Of a DNA stretch of 33,712 bases, positions 23,330-32,887 are shown in pieces. A model generated the notes under the pieces. It did not search any database and was not told where the DNA came from. It worked only from the letters and a program-made list of their open reading frames with translations. Source of the DNA: Chitinophaga pinensis (GTDB taxonomy: Bacteria > Bacteroidota > Bacteroidia > Chitinophagales > Chitinophagaceae); NCBI GenBank assembly GCA_945872085.1, contig CAMBYG010000014.1, positions 1 through 33,712 of the forward strand. Reading direction: 5' to 3'. Position numbers and translations under genes: made by a program. How positions within the stretch are numbered: position 1 is the first letter of the stretch; every line of letters begins with the position of its first letter.

Positions 23330-26300
23330 ATGTCATTACCACCATTATTAAAACACGTTTACAACTTTGGAACTGAAGAAGTTGTAAAAAGAGGAAAAAA
23401 AATATTTTTCACACAAGGTGTTACCTTGTTAGATGTAGATGCTATTATTGAACAAGTTCGTTTTCGTGTGAAAAACGATATGTATCAGAATTTTTATACC
23501 GTTACTATTTCTAGATATAATCATCCTGATGAATTAAAAGTTCGTTGCCAGTGCCCCTATAATATGGGAGAAATTTGTAGGCATGAAGTGGCTGCATTAT
23601 TTCAGATGAATGATCTTATGTTGAGTGGTTTTTTTGAAAATACTCAAACTAAATTCAATCAAGCGCATTCTGTAGTGCGCATGCGTCAGGTTACCAAACA
23701 AATGATGCGTTTATTTACTTCTGAACAGATTATGAGATCGGCAGAAGAAATTGCTCATAAAAAACAATGCGACATCAGTATAAAAGAAGGGGATACATTA
23801 GCAGCTAATGTTCAAGTGAATGGGCAGGTTTTTCCGGTGGTATTGAAGCAAAATGAAGAACGGTTTTTTGACACTAGTTGTCCTTGCGAAGAAGTAGATC
23901 ATCCTTTATGTGTGCACAAGGCAGCTTTGTTTATGCAAGTGTTGTTTACCCATGGTACCCAATATTTTGCTAGTATGCGTAATTGGGATTCTCAAAAGAA
24001 TTTACTTTTAAAACAATATGGTTATAGCTTAAATGATGACTTAACGGGCAAGTTTGAATTTGTACATCAAGATGGAAAAATATTCTTACGTGTTTTAGAT
24101 ACGAGTATTCAAAAAATTGTAGTGCAAACTAACAGTGTTAGTAAAAGCAATTTAGCAGTAAGCGCCATTCAAAACCAAATCGCACCTAAAGCAGACAAGG
24201 TAAAGCAAGAAGTAGAAGAAAAGCGACTAGCTATCGTTATAGATCCAAATGTAGATTGGTTTCCGGGTGTGTCATGGGATTTAATTGCCGGTGTTTGTAA
24301 TGAATCCTTAACGGCCTTTATTAGTGAAATTGAACGCATGCCCTTAATTCAATATATTAATGCTGCGGGTTATCATGAGCATGATAGAGAACTCATTCCG
24401 GCATTAAGAAAATTATTGCCAGATGAATTACTAAAGTATATCAAAAAGAATATACCCTTTGGCGATTTCATGGATGATGATTATAGAACAGTATTAAAGG
24501 ATCAGCCGAGTGATGAGATTAAGACTTTGGTTTGGGAATATTTATTACCTAAATATCATAAACTTTTAGAGCGTTTTGCTTCACAACCAAGATGCTATTT
24601 GCTTCCTAATGGTAAAACGCTGAGTAAGAAAAGTCTTACAGAAGTATTGTTTGATCCTCAGTTGATTAAACCCCGATTAAAAGTAGCTAAAGTAAAGAAA
24701 GAGTATCATATTTCTTTGTATGTTGATATTGGATTGGAAGAAATACCGGCTACAGCAATCAATTTTATAAACAATGCCCTATTTACTTATCAGGGTCGTT
24801 TGTTTTCTATGATTGATGAGCAAGCAATACGTATTCTAGATACATTGGAATATAATCCAGTTACTAAAATAAGTGCAGAAAATTGGAATAGCTTTTTAGC
24901 AGATCAATTAATTCCTTGGAGTGGATTTACACCCGTAGATTTTGATAAGAAATTGGTAGCAGTCGCTACAGATTTAAAACCAATTTGTAAAATACTATTG
25001 ATAGAAAAAGATCAATCTTTACATTTTAAACCAGTATTTGATTATAACGGCACGGTTGTAGAGTGGGGGCATAAAGGAGATATCATACATGCTCAAGAGG
25101 GCATTGTAACCATTGTAAAAAAACAAGAGGATTTAGAATTAAGTACAGTAGCATTAGTTCGTGCTGCACATAAAGATATTCAAGAGCATGCTAAGCAGCA
25201 TTATTTCTATTTAAGTTCTCAAGCGGTATTAAACAACAGTTGGTTTTTGAAGTTTGCGGAGAAAATGCGCGATAAGGATATTGAATTGTTAGGTTTTGAT
25301 AAATTAAAAAACCTTCGCATCAATAAAAATAGCCCCGATACCCGTGTTCAAATAAATAGTGGTATAGATTGGTTTGATGCGCAAATAGAAGTTGTATTTG
25401 GAGATCAGGTGGCTTCTATTGCTGATGTAAAAAAAGCATTGGCAAAGAAAATGAATTATGTGAAATTGAATGATGGAAGCATTGGTATGCTACCGGAAGA
25501 GTGGTTGAAAAAATATGCATTGCTCGTTAAAATGGGTGAGGCAAAAGGCAATAAAATTAGAGTTAAGAAAATCTACTTTAGTGTTTTAGATGAGTTGTTA
25601 GAAGATATTGATGATGTAGCTATTCTTAAAGAGTTAGAACTTAAGAAACAAAAACTTCAATCTATTCTAACTCAAGACTTCAACACTTTTGAAGCACCTA
25701 AGCAATTGGAAGCATCCTTAAGGCCATATCAGTTGTCGGGGTTTCAGTGGCTGCTATTTTTAAATGAAGCAGGGTGGGGTGGTATATTGGCCGATGATAT
25801 GGGTTTGGGTAAAACCGTGCAAACATTAAGTTTCTTGCAGCATTATAAAAATACGAATGCTACTTCCAAATACTTGGTTGTTTGTCCTACTACACTGATG
25901 TATAACTGGGAGAGTGAAATTAAAAAGTTCACACCCAATTTGAGTTTGTTTATCCATCATGGATCTAAACGAAATATTAATATTGAGAAATTGAAAGATA
26001 TCGATATTATTATTACTACGTATGGTACTATGCGAAGTGATATCATCCATCTCAAAGAAATAGCGTTTGATTATATCATATTAGATGAATCACAGGCCAT
26101 AAAAAACCCTCAATCGCAAATAGCTAAGGCATCTTTATTATTAAATGCTAAAAACAGATTAGCATTGAGTGGTACGCCAGTGCAGAACAATACCTTTGAT
26201 TTATATTCTCAGATGAATTTCCTTAACCCAGGCATGTTGGGAAGCAGGGAATTTTTCTTGAATGAATTTGCAACGCCTATTGATAAGTTTCAAGAAGATG

Positions 26301-27106
26301 AGGCCAAGTTGCAATTAAGAAAATTGATTTATCCTTTCTTATTGAGAAGAACAAAAGAACAAGTAGCTAAAGATTTACCAGATAAAACAGAAACTATCTT
26401 GTGGTGTGAAATGGGCAAAGATCAACGTAAGATCTATGAGTCGTATCGTAATACCTATAAAGAAGAATTGCTGGAAGTTATTGAAGAGCGCGGTATAGAA
26501 CGTTCTCAAATGCACATTTTGCAAGGGCTTACTAAGTTGCGACAAATATGTGATTCTCCAGCGATCCTCAACGAAGATGTAGCTTTCGATAATTCTTCTA
26601 TAAAAGTAGAAGAATTGGTAAGGGAATTGTCAGAAAATGTTGGTAATCACAAAGCGCTGGTCTTTTCTCAGTTCATAGGTATGCTAAGCCTTATTAAAAA
26701 AGAATTGGATAAAGCAAATATACCTTATGCTTATTTTGATGGTAGTAGCACTTCTACAGAGCGTCAGAAAGCCATAAATTTATTTCAAGAACAAGAAGAT
26801 TGTCGTGTGTTTTTAATTTCTTTAAAAGCAGGTAATACAGGTCTCAATCTTACTGCTGCAGATTATGTATATATTGTAGATCCTTGGTGGAATCCTGCGG
26901 TAGAGCAGCAAGCAATTGATAGAACACACCGTATTGGACAAACTAAGAATATTTTTGCTTATCGTTTAATTTGTAAAAATACCATAGAAGAGAAAATGAT
27001 ACAATTGCAAGAGCGAAAAAGAGCACTTGCCAATGATCTAGTGGCTGATGATGGGGCTATTATAAAACGATTGACCAAAGATGATTTACTATTCTTACTA
27101 AGTTAA
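23330..27106 (+). CDS. SNF2-family helicase with two SWIM zinc fingers
   Basis: 1258 residues. Two SWIM motifs of identical spacing lie at the N-terminus: C73-x-C75-x7-C83-x-H85 and C184-x-C186-x7-C194-x-H196. A bacterial SNF2-associated region spans roughly 380-790. The SNF2 ATPase starts at LRPYQLSGFQWLLFL (about 798) with Walker A D822-D-M-G-L-G-K-T829, box II D919-E-S-Q, SGTPVQNN and, in helicase lobe 2, FSQF, LKAGNTGLNLT, DPWWNPAVEQQA and RTHRIGQ (1198-1204). All core motifs are intact. Such proteins translocate on double-stranded DNA; the cellular role in bacteria is mostly unknown. It is monocistronic with its own terminator; TACCTTTA at 23290-23297 may be a weak -7 box. Confidence 0.93.
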   Translation: MSLPPLLKHVYNFGTEEVVKRGKKIFFTQGVTLLDVDAIIEQVRFRVKNDMYQNFYTVTISRYNHPDELKVRCQCPYNMGEICRHEVAALFQMNDLMLSGFFENTQTKFNQAHSVVRMRQVTKQMMRLFTSEQIMRSAEEIAHKKQCDISIKEGDTLAANVQVNGQVFPVVLKQNEERFFDTSCPCEEVDHPLCVHKAALFMQVLFTHGTQYFASMRNWDSQKNLLLKQYGYSLNDDLTGKFEFVHQDGKIFLRVLDTSIQKIVVQTNSVSKSNLAVSAIQNQIAPKADKVKQEVEEKRLAIVIDPNVDWFPGVSWDLIAGVCNESLTAFISEIERMPLIQYINAAGYHEHDRELIPALRKLLPDELLKYIKKNIPFGDFMDDDYRTVLKDQPSDEIKTLVWEYLLPKYHKLLERFASQPRCYLLPNGKTLSKKSLTEVLFDPQLIKPRLKVAKVKKEYHISLYVDIGLEEIPATAINFINNALFTYQGRLFSMIDEQAIRILDTLEYNPVTKISAENWNSFLADQLIPWSGFTPVDFDKKLVAVATDLKPICKILLIEKDQSLHFKPVFDYNGTVVEWGHKGDIIHAQEGIVTIVKKQEDLELSTVALVRAAHKDIQEHAKQHYFYLSSQAVLNNSWFLKFAEKMRDKDIELLGFDKLKNLRINKNSPDTRVQINSGIDWFDAQIEVVFGDQVASIADVKKALAKKMNYVKLNDGSIGMLPEEWLKKYALLVKMGEAKGNKIRVKKIYFSVLDELLEDIDDVAILKELELKKQKLQSILTQDFNTFEAPKQLEASLRPYQLSGFQWLLFLNEAGWGGILADDMGLGKTVQTLSFLQHYKNTNATSKYLVVCPTTLMYNWESEIKKFTPNLSLFIHHGSKRNINIEKLKDIDIIITTYGTMRSDIIHLKEIAFDYIILDESQAIKNPQSQIAKASLLLNAKNRLALSGTPVQNNTFDLYSQMNFLNPGMLGSREFFLNEFATPIDKFQEDEAKLQLRKLIYPFLLRRTKEQVAKDLPDKTETILWCEMGKDQRKIYESYRNTYKEELLEVIEERGIERSQMHILQGLTKLRQICDSPAILNEDVAFDNSSIKVEELVRELSENVGNHKALVFSQFIGMLSLIKKELDKANIPYAYFDGSSTSTERQKAINLFQEQEDCRVFLISLKAGNTGLNLTAADYVYIVDPWWNPAVEQQAIDRTHRIGQTKNIFAYRLICKNTIEEKMIQLQERKRALANDLVADDGAIIKRLTKDDLLFLLS

Positions 27107-27146
27107 TAAATAAAAAAGTCGGACATTGTCCGACTTTTTTTATTTA
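27106..27146. terminator. Bidirectional terminator, SNF2 helicase / SurA-like gene
   Basis: GTCGGAC (27118-27124), loop ATT, GTCCGAC (27128-27134), flanked by six A and seven T. It serves both convergent genes; the minus-strand stop codon begins at 27146, 5 bases past the T-run. Confidence 0.92.
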
Positions 27147-28493
27147 TTGTTTAATTTTCTTTATTTCTTCACAATTGGCGTAGTCATCGTTTACTTTCAA
27201 ATAAAAATCGCTCATTTTCTCATTCATCCATTGCGACAGTTTTTTACCTTTCTTTTGTTCTAAGGCTACTTGTTGAATTTTACTGTAGTCGTCTTTTAAA
27301 TTGGCTTTATGAGGTTGTGATCTGTTTTTTAAATATACAATACGGCAAGAAACTTCGCCCATTGGTGTGGTGAAATTATGCGGTTGAGAGAAGGAGCCTA
27401 CACTTAAACTGTCAACAATTAAAGCTATGCTAGGATCCAATTGGGCAATTTCAATTTGTATGCTATTGTCTCTTTGGTTGGTGAGCATGCCTCCTGTTTG
27501 TTTTGAATTTTCATCAGTAGTATATTTACTAACGGCTTCTTCAAACTTGATTTTGCCACTTATTAATTCAGCTCGTACACTATCAAGTTTTGATATGGAT
27601 TTTTTATAATCGCTAGAAGAGTGATCTATTTTTACCAATATGTGACGCACTTTAGCTAATTCGCCTTGGCGTCTGATCATTTGAATGATATGATATCCAA
27701 AGTTAGATTTTACTAAAGGTGAAATTTCACCATCCTTTAATTTATAAGCTGCAGTTACAAAAGCTGGATCAAACTCTGTTCTATTGATTGTTAATTCACC
27801 ACCGTTGTCTCTGCTTCCGGGGTCATCGCTATAAATGCCCGCTAGGATCTCGAATGATTTACCATCATTGACAATTTGATTGCGAATTCCGCTTAATTTT
27901 TCTTTAGCATATTGATCCAATTCTTTGCTGGTGTATGGCGCTATGATAATTTGACCAAGCTCTACCGTTGCTGGGAAAAAAGGTAAGCTATCTTTAGGGA
28001 TTTGATTAAAAAAAGCTCTTACTTCAGAAGGCGTAACAGAGATATTGCCCATAACTTTGCCTTGCATGCGCTCTGCCATCATTTGCTCTTTAATTAGATC
28101 TCTATTTTCATCTTTTAACTGATAGGTGGTTTTGCCTAGGGCCTCTTCTAATTTCTCTTTAGAGCCATACATATTTACAAAATAGCGAATTCTATTTTCT
28201 AATTTGCTTTCTACTTCTTCATCACTTACGATAAGGCTATCTCTATCTGCTTGCTCTGCAAACATTTTTTGCAATATCATTTGTTGTAAAATGGAACATT
28301 TTATAGAATCTGTTACAGTTATTTTCTGCTCCTTCATTTGCATCAGTTGCAATTCCATATCAGATTGTAGAATGATTCTATTTTTACCTATAACGGCAAT
28401 GATTTTATCAAGAGTTTCTTGACCATTGCTTGGAATACTCAATGAAATAAAAGCTAATAAAGTAAAAAGCAATTTTTTATAGAACGCCATCAT
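27144..28493 (-). CDS. SurA-like periplasmic peptidylprolyl isomerase
   Basis: 449 residues. The signal peptide (MMAFYKKLLFTLLAFISLSIPSNG) ends before QETLDKIIAVIGKNRIILQSDME, the SurA N-terminal helix region. That domain runs to about 160 and is followed by two parvulin rotamase domains: one about 178-275 (VELGQIIIAPYT, SDDPGSRDNGGELTI, VKSNFGYHIIQMI) and one about 282-390 (VRHILVKID, YTTDENSKQTGGML). SurA-type proteins chaperone outer-membrane proteins through the periplasm, which fits the many barrels and T9SS cargo here. The first two codons are both ATG, so the start is uncertain by one residue. It has its own -7 box and the next gene upstream is the TPR protein. Confidence 0.92.
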   Translation of the reverse strand: MMAFYKKLLFTLLAFISLSIPSNGQETLDKIIAVIGKNRIILQSDMELQLMQMKEQKITVTDSIKCSILQQMILQKMFAEQADRDSLIVSDEEVESKLENRIRYFVNMYGSKEKLEEALGKTTYQLKDENRDLIKEQMMAERMQGKVMGNISVTPSEVRAFFNQIPKDSLPFFPATVELGQIIIAPYTSKELDQYAKEKLSGIRNQIVNDGKSFEILAGIYSDDPGSRDNGGELTINRTEFDPAFVTAAYKLKDGEISPLVKSNFGYHIIQMIRRQGELAKVRHILVKIDHSSSDYKKSISKLDSVRAELISGKIKFEEAVSKYTTDENSKQTGGMLTNQRDNSIQIEIAQLDPSIALIVDSLSVGSFSQPHNFTTPMGEVSCRIVYLKNRSQPHKANLKDDYSKIQQVALEQKKGKKLSQWMNEKMSDFYLKVNDDYANCEEIKKIKQ

Positions 28494-28518
28494 GCGTGAA
28501 TGAATTTTAGAATGTCTA

Positions 28519-28526
28519 CAAAAATA
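28519..28526 (-). promoter_or_regulatory. -7 element of the SurA-like gene
   Basis: Minus-strand TATTTTTG matches TAnnTTTG, 25 bases before the ATG at 28493. No clear -33 box. Confidence 0.5.
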
Positions 28527-28588
28527 GGTTTTTTATCGCCTATTTTGATGGTTTAATAGTATTTTAACTATTGCGATAAGCACAGCTT

Positions 28589-29575
28589 TTAAAACTCAAG
28601 GCTATTGATTTTTCGGATTAATTCCTTTTCGGCCCCTTTATGATACTGCAACCAAGCTGTGTAAGTGTTAGGGTCTTCAATAGCAGCAAATAGCCAATAA
28701 TGGTATGCTTCAAAATAACCTTCTCGCATTAGCGTATTCCATACCGTTTCTAAATGGTAGGGTAAGGCACCTGTTGATATTGCTTGCATAGCAATTTTCG
28801 AGCGTAATTTGCATAAAGAGATAGCATCTATTCCAAGGGCTAAATTTTCTGCATTCCGCTTATAAAGATCAATAAATAAAGACATGCAAGAATCCTTGTT
28901 ATTTAAGTATAGATTTTCATTAAAATTCAAATATAAATTTCTATAACTTGCCCTTAGTATTTTTTTTGCGTCTATAATATTTTTGGAATTTGGATTTTTT
29001 AAAATGTAAATTTCGGCTAAAACGCATGCTTTTTCAGGGTTATCTGCCCTTACTGTTAATCTTGCAAGGTTTAAATAATTTTCTAAAAATGCTGGATCTT
29101 TATTTATGCCTGTTGCATAGGCTTCCGTTGCTTTTTTTGATTTCTGGAGCGCTTTATATACCCCGCCTTTCTTTTCAAAAAGTAGTCCATTGTTGGTATA
29201 GTGGGCAAGCCCTTTATTTATTGTTTTTAGCGCTTTCTTGTAGGCGCCTATTCGGTAATAATTATCTGTGAGTAATAAAAATACATCTTTATTTTCTAGT
29301 CGATCGTGTAAGGTTTTTTGTAGTACTTCCGAAGATTCGTTTAACTTGTTTTGGGCCCGGTATTCTTGAGCTAGTTCTATGCGATAGTGAATATGCTCGG
29401 GATAATTTTTTATAGCCGTTTGGAGTATTTTTTCGCTTGCTCCATATTGCTTAAATTGAAATGCTTCTCGTGCTTGCAGCAGCAATTGATCGGTATTATT
29501 TTGAGTCTGCTGAGCATAATTGGTATTGCCCCAAAAGCCGGTTAATATGAAAAGTAAGCAATAGATTTTATGCAT
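28589..29575 (-). CDS. Secreted TPR-repeat protein
   Basis: 328 residues from ATG 29575, chosen because it gives a clean signal peptide (MHKIYCLLFILTGFWGNTNYA) and follows a -7 box; an earlier in-frame start at 29626 lies upstream of that box. Helical TPR-like repeats fill about residues 25-210 (LLLQAREAFQFKQYGASEKI, YRIELAQEYRAQNKLNESSE, VFLLLTDNYYRIGAYKKALK, LLFEKKGGVYKALQKSKKAT). The C-terminal third is helical without clear repeats. No enzymatic motif is seen; it is probably a periplasmic scaffold. It lies 95 bases upstream of the SurA-like gene on the same strand and is divergent from pfkA. Confidence 0.8.
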   Translation of the reverse strand: MHKIYCLLFILTGFWGNTNYAQQTQNNTDQLLLQAREAFQFKQYGASEKILQTAIKNYPEHIHYRIELAQEYRAQNKLNESSEVLQKTLHDRLENKDVFLLLTDNYYRIGAYKKALKTINKGLAHYTNNGLLFEKKGGVYKALQKSKKATEAYATGINKDPAFLENYLNLARLTVRADNPEKACVLAEIYILKNPNSKNIIDAKKILRASYRNLYLNFNENLYLNNKDSCMSLFIDLYKRNAENLALGIDAISLCKLRSKIAMQAISTGALPYHLETVWNTLMREGYFEAYHYWLFAAIEDPNTYTAWLQYHKGAEKELIRKINSLEF

Positions 29576-29593
29576 TTTAACTAATTGAATAAA

Positions 29594-29626
29594 CAAATCT
29601 AAAATTCCTTTTTCATTTTTTAGCAA
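29594..29626 (-). promoter_or_regulatory. Promoter of the TPR-protein gene
   Basis: On the minus strand TTG (29626-29624), a 22-base spacer and TAGATTTG (29601-29594) resemble the Bacteroidota -33/-7 pair. The -7 box ends 18 bases before the ATG. Confidence 0.5.
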
Positions 29627-29670
29627 TTATCTTTTTAGTTGCTTAATTTTAACGGTAATTCAATGTACTT

Positions 29671-30654
29671 ATGGGAAAGGAAATCAAAAAAATAGCCATT
29701 TTAACTTCTGGTGGAGATGCGCCCGGAATGAATGCTGCAGTTAGAGCGCTAGCTAGAACAGCACTGTATCATGGAATAGAGGTGTATGGAGTAAGACGCG
29801 GGTATCAAGGATTGATAGAAGGCGATATATTTCAAATGAAAACAACTGATGTTGCTAATATTATGCAACGTGGGGGTACTATTCTAAAAACAGCTCGAAG
29901 TAAAGAATTTCGAACACCAGAAGGACGTAAAAAAGCCTTTGCGCAATTGCAACAACATGGTATTGATGCTTTAGCATTGATAGGTGGAGACGGTACGTTT
30001 AGCGGGGCAGTTACTTTTTTTAATGAATTTACGATTCCAGCGATAGGATTGCCTGGTACTATCGACAAAGATCTTGCAGGTACGGATCTTACCATTGGAT
30101 TTGATACCGCTGTAAATACTGCTGTAGAAGCTATTGATAAAATTAGAGATACCGCAGAAGCACATGATCGATTATTTATTGTTGAGGTTATGGGAAGAGA
30201 TGCAGGATATATTGCTTTGCATAGCGGTATTGCTTGTGGGGCTGAAGAAATTTTAATTCCAGAAACAAAAACAGATATTGAAGATATACTTAATAATATA
30301 GATCGAGATAATAGACGAAAGAAAACGGTTCGTATTATTGTGGTAGCAGAGGGTGATGAATACGGTGGAAGTAGTGCTTTGTTGCGTACGATACAAAATC
30401 GTTTTCCTGAATTAGATGTAAGAGCAACAGTATTAGGGCATATACAAAGAGGTGGTTCGCCTTCTTGTGCAGATCGAGTACTGAGTAGTAGATTAGGCTA
30501 TGCTGCTATAGAGGCTTTATTAAAAGGAACATCACAAGTAATGGTGGGTATAATAAATGATGAGATTGTATTCACTCCTTTTGCCCAAGCAGTTAAAGAA
30601 AATAGTAAAATCAATAAAGACATGTTGCAAATGATTAAAGTACTTAGTGCTTAA
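29671..30654 (+). CDS. pfkA: ATP-dependent 6-phosphofructokinase
   Basis: 327 residues. The enzyme phosphorylates fructose 6-phosphate in glycolysis. Motifs are the N-terminal TSGGDAPGMNAAVRA, GGDGTFSGA (105-113), PGTIDKDLAGTD with catalytic D132, EVMGRDAGYIAL and GHIQRGGSP. Gly108 and the Gly of PGT are the residues of ATP-using enzymes; pyrophosphate-dependent forms have Asp and Lys there. TIDKD has Lys where E. coli has Asn. It is a single gene divergent from the TPR gene, with a terminator directly after it and a near-consensus TAATTTTA 19 bases before the ATG. Confidence 0.97.
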   Translation: MGKEIKKIAILTSGGDAPGMNAAVRALARTALYHGIEVYGVRRGYQGLIEGDIFQMKTTDVANIMQRGGTILKTARSKEFRTPEGRKKAFAQLQQHGIDALALIGGDGTFSGAVTFFNEFTIPAIGLPGTIDKDLAGTDLTIGFDTAVNTAVEAIDKIRDTAEAHDRLFIVEVMGRDAGYIALHSGIACGAEEILIPETKTDIEDILNNIDRDNRRKKTVRIIVVAEGDEYGGSSALLRTIQNRFPELDVRATVLGHIQRGGSPSCADRVLSSRLGYAAIEALLKGTSQVMVGIINDEIVFTPFAQAVKENSKINKDMLQMIKVLSA

Positions 30655-30668
30655 TGAATTTTTTAAAA

Positions 30669-30703
30669 TAAAAAAGCCCACTTCTAAGAAGTGGGCTTTT
30701 TTA
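30669..30703. terminator. Bidirectional terminator, pfkA / T9SS substrate gene
   Basis: GCCCACTTC (30676-30684), loop TAA, GAAGTGGGC (30688-30696), flanked by A and T runs. Serves pfkA and the convergent secreted-protein gene ending at 30716. Confidence 0.92.
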
Positions 30704-30715
30704 TTTGTTGTTTTA

Positions 30716-32857
30716 TTATTCTATAATAAATTTACTGTGCGCTTGATAGTTGTTGTTATTGACTCTGATGATATATACACCATTATTCAAATCTATATTG
30801 ATTGAAAATTTATTGGCACCTTGATTACAATATGTTTCTTTATTGTACACTGTGCGTCCCATCATATCCATAATATGCACGTGGTATTCATTTTCAGCAG
30901 GTGCATTAAATAAGACTTGTACTTGGGTTTGTTGTGCTATGCCAACAACATGTAAATCATCAGTATTGGAAGTAAGCATTTGTATATTAGTTGTTGTATT
31001 GGTAACAACACTATCTAATGCTACTCTTTTACCTGAACTAGCCGTAGCTGAATATTTAAATGCAATTCTTACGGCACTAGCAATAGAAGCGCTTGGCAAG
31101 TTTGCTAATTTTGTAACATATACTCCCGAGTCTGTAGTATTATGAACGATTCCTAAATCGGTCCATGTTGAAGATGAAGGATTGCCATTGCTATAATTGT
31201 TGGATACCCATACGGAATAGTTATCTCCAATGAAATCTGATTTAGAACGGAAAATCAATTGCGCTGTGGAGGTATTCGTTGGGAACGTGATAGCAGGTGA
31301 AATTAACCAATCTTCGTTTACATTGTTAGTGCTATTAGCAAAACCATTTATTGTCATTGCTTTATTAGTGGTACCTACACAATACCATTCTTGATTACCT
31401 GTTGCACTGTATTTCATCCAGCCATCAGGCACGCACGAATTGTCAAAAGTTTCATTTAAAGCAGTTAAGCTTGCTTGATTGTTTGCTGTAAACTTCCAAG
31501 TGGAATCATTTGCTATACCAGCAAAGGCATATCCAGCGGTATCAAATGCATTTGCATCCATTTGAATAGCATAACTTTTCCCAAAAGCAATATTAGCATT
31601 GGTTATGAATATGGTTTTATTTACAATGTTAGTTGTGTTAGCTGCAATGGTTTGAATAGTGCCACTTGCCAATTCTTTAATTTTGATTGAGCCAGCTCCG
31701 GGTGTTACAACACGACTCATAGTGAAGCTAAGAATACTACCAGGAGCAACATTGATAGTGTTATTAGCAGGCATATAGGTAGTAATAGTTGGGGCATAGT
31801 TTACCGGTACTGCAGTTTTAAATTTCCAAGTAGTGGTATCATAAATGCCAGCATACTTATAACCTGCGGTATCAAAAGCTGCACTATCTATTTGGATAGC
31901 ATACGTTTTTGATTGCAATAAGCCCGCGTTAGCAATAGTAACTGTTTTACCGCTAATAGTTACATCACTAGAAGTAGCTGCTTTAGTTAACGATGTATTA
32001 TCAGTTAAGTTTTTGATATAGATATTGCCCGATGCATTAGCTGTTATATTTCTATCAAACGTTACGCTTAGGTTAGCTGAAGTTGCCACATTTGTTGCGC
32101 CATTGTTTGGTGAAAATGCTGTTGCAATTGGATTGTAAACAGCTGTTCCACTGCCAGATGTAGTGAAATTGATGCTTAGATCGTCTACTGATAAAATATC
32201 ATTTGATGACGCAACTCTTTTATCAATCCATTTTATAACAATGGAGCCCCCTGCAGGAATAGATACTGGAATAGTACCCGAAATAGTGGTGTTATTGGCT
32301 GTTAGATTGCCATCTAATGCGCCAGCGGCGCTTGCTGTTTGTATTATAGATTGGAATAATAGAGCGTTCACCGTATTCCAAGTTGTTGCTGCTGCAGTAT
32401 CATTTACATTGCTTGCCGTAGTACTGTATGCAAAAAGTAAACTGTCAATATGTTGATTAACATTGCCAATTCTCCATTGTTCACCTTTATACGTAATGCT
32501 AATTGAAGTAATAGGAGCGCCTGTATTGTTGGTAAACTTAATTCCATAATGAGATACTATGGTGCTAGAGGCTAATGAACCGATTGCTCTGTCAGAGGAA
32601 TTGGCTGAGCCTAAACTATAAGTGTCTCCTGTCATAGTATTTCCACTGGTGCATTTATATTGATTATTAACCGCACTACTTGACCCAATTTCAATTATAG
32701 ACCATCCTGTCGGTAGGTTGGAGCTTGAAGTAGCTGTAATTGTATCAAGTGTATTAAAGTTTTGCGTATATACGGGATTGGTCCCTGTCAACGAAAAGGT
32801 TTGAGCATTGGCTATTAGGCCAAGTAGCATTGTAAATGCAAGAAGTAGATTTTTCAT
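30716..32857 (-). CDS. Secreted multidomain protein with T9SS C-terminal sorting domain
   Basis: 713 residues. The signal peptide is MKNLLLAFTMLLGLIANA. An N-terminal beta domain (about 20-235) is followed by two Ig-like Big_5 (SbsA-type) repeats near 240-350 and 355-460, which share AFDTAGY...AGI...TWKF. A choice-of-anchor J-like domain (about 465-630; CVPDGWMKYS, NEDWLISPAITF) and the type A T9SS sorting domain (about 640-713; VHIMDMMGRTVYNKE, INIDLNNGVYIIRV) complete it. The protein should cross the outer membrane through the T9SS and be anchored or released at the cell surface. No catalytic motif is seen, so an adhesive or matrix role is more likely than an enzymatic one. Composition is rich in Thr, Ser, Asn and Ala. 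It lies 30 bases after the DUF5689 gene. Confidence 0.9.
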   Translation of the reverse strand: MKNLLLAFTMLLGLIANAQTFSLTGTNPVYTQNFNTLDTITATSSSNLPTGWSIIEIGSSSAVNNQYKCTSGNTMTGDTYSLGSANSSDRAIGSLASSTIVSHYGIKFTNNTGAPITSISITYKGEQWRIGNVNQHIDSLLFAYSTTASNVNDTAAATTWNTVNALLFQSIIQTASAAGALDGNLTANNTTISGTIPVSIPAGGSIVIKWIDKRVASSNDILSVDDLSINFTTSGSGTAVYNPIATAFSPNNGATNVATSANLSVTFDRNITANASGNIYIKNLTDNTSLTKAATSSDVTISGKTVTIANAGLLQSKTYAIQIDSAAFDTAGYKYAGIYDTTTWKFKTAVPVNYAPTITTYMPANNTINVAPGSILSFTMSRVVTPGAGSIKIKELASGTIQTIAANTTNIVNKTIFITNANIAFGKSYAIQMDANAFDTAGYAFAGIANDSTWKFTANNQASLTALNETFDNSCVPDGWMKYSATGNQEWYCVGTTNKAMTINGFANSTNNVNEDWLISPAITFPTNTSTAQLIFRSKSDFIGDNYSVWVSNNYSNGNPSSSTWTDLGIVHNTTDSGVYVTKLANLPSASIASAVRIAFKYSATASSGKRVALDSVVTNTTTNIQMLTSNTDDLHVVGIAQQTQVQVLFNAPAENEYHVHIMDMMGRTVYNKETYCNQGANKFSINIDLNNGVYIIRVNNNNYQAHSKFIIE

Positions 32858-32887
32858 AATAGTTAATTTATATTTTAATTTATTTTT

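Noticed and set aside
31380-32120. Repeats in the T9SS substrate gene as a mobile or CRISPR-like array
   Set aside because: They are two in-frame Big_5 domain copies, diverged at the DNA level.
32858-32887. Frameshift joining the DUF5689 gene to the T9SS substrate gene
   Set aside because: The second gene starts with a clean signal peptide, so two separate genes are more likely; kept only as a check.
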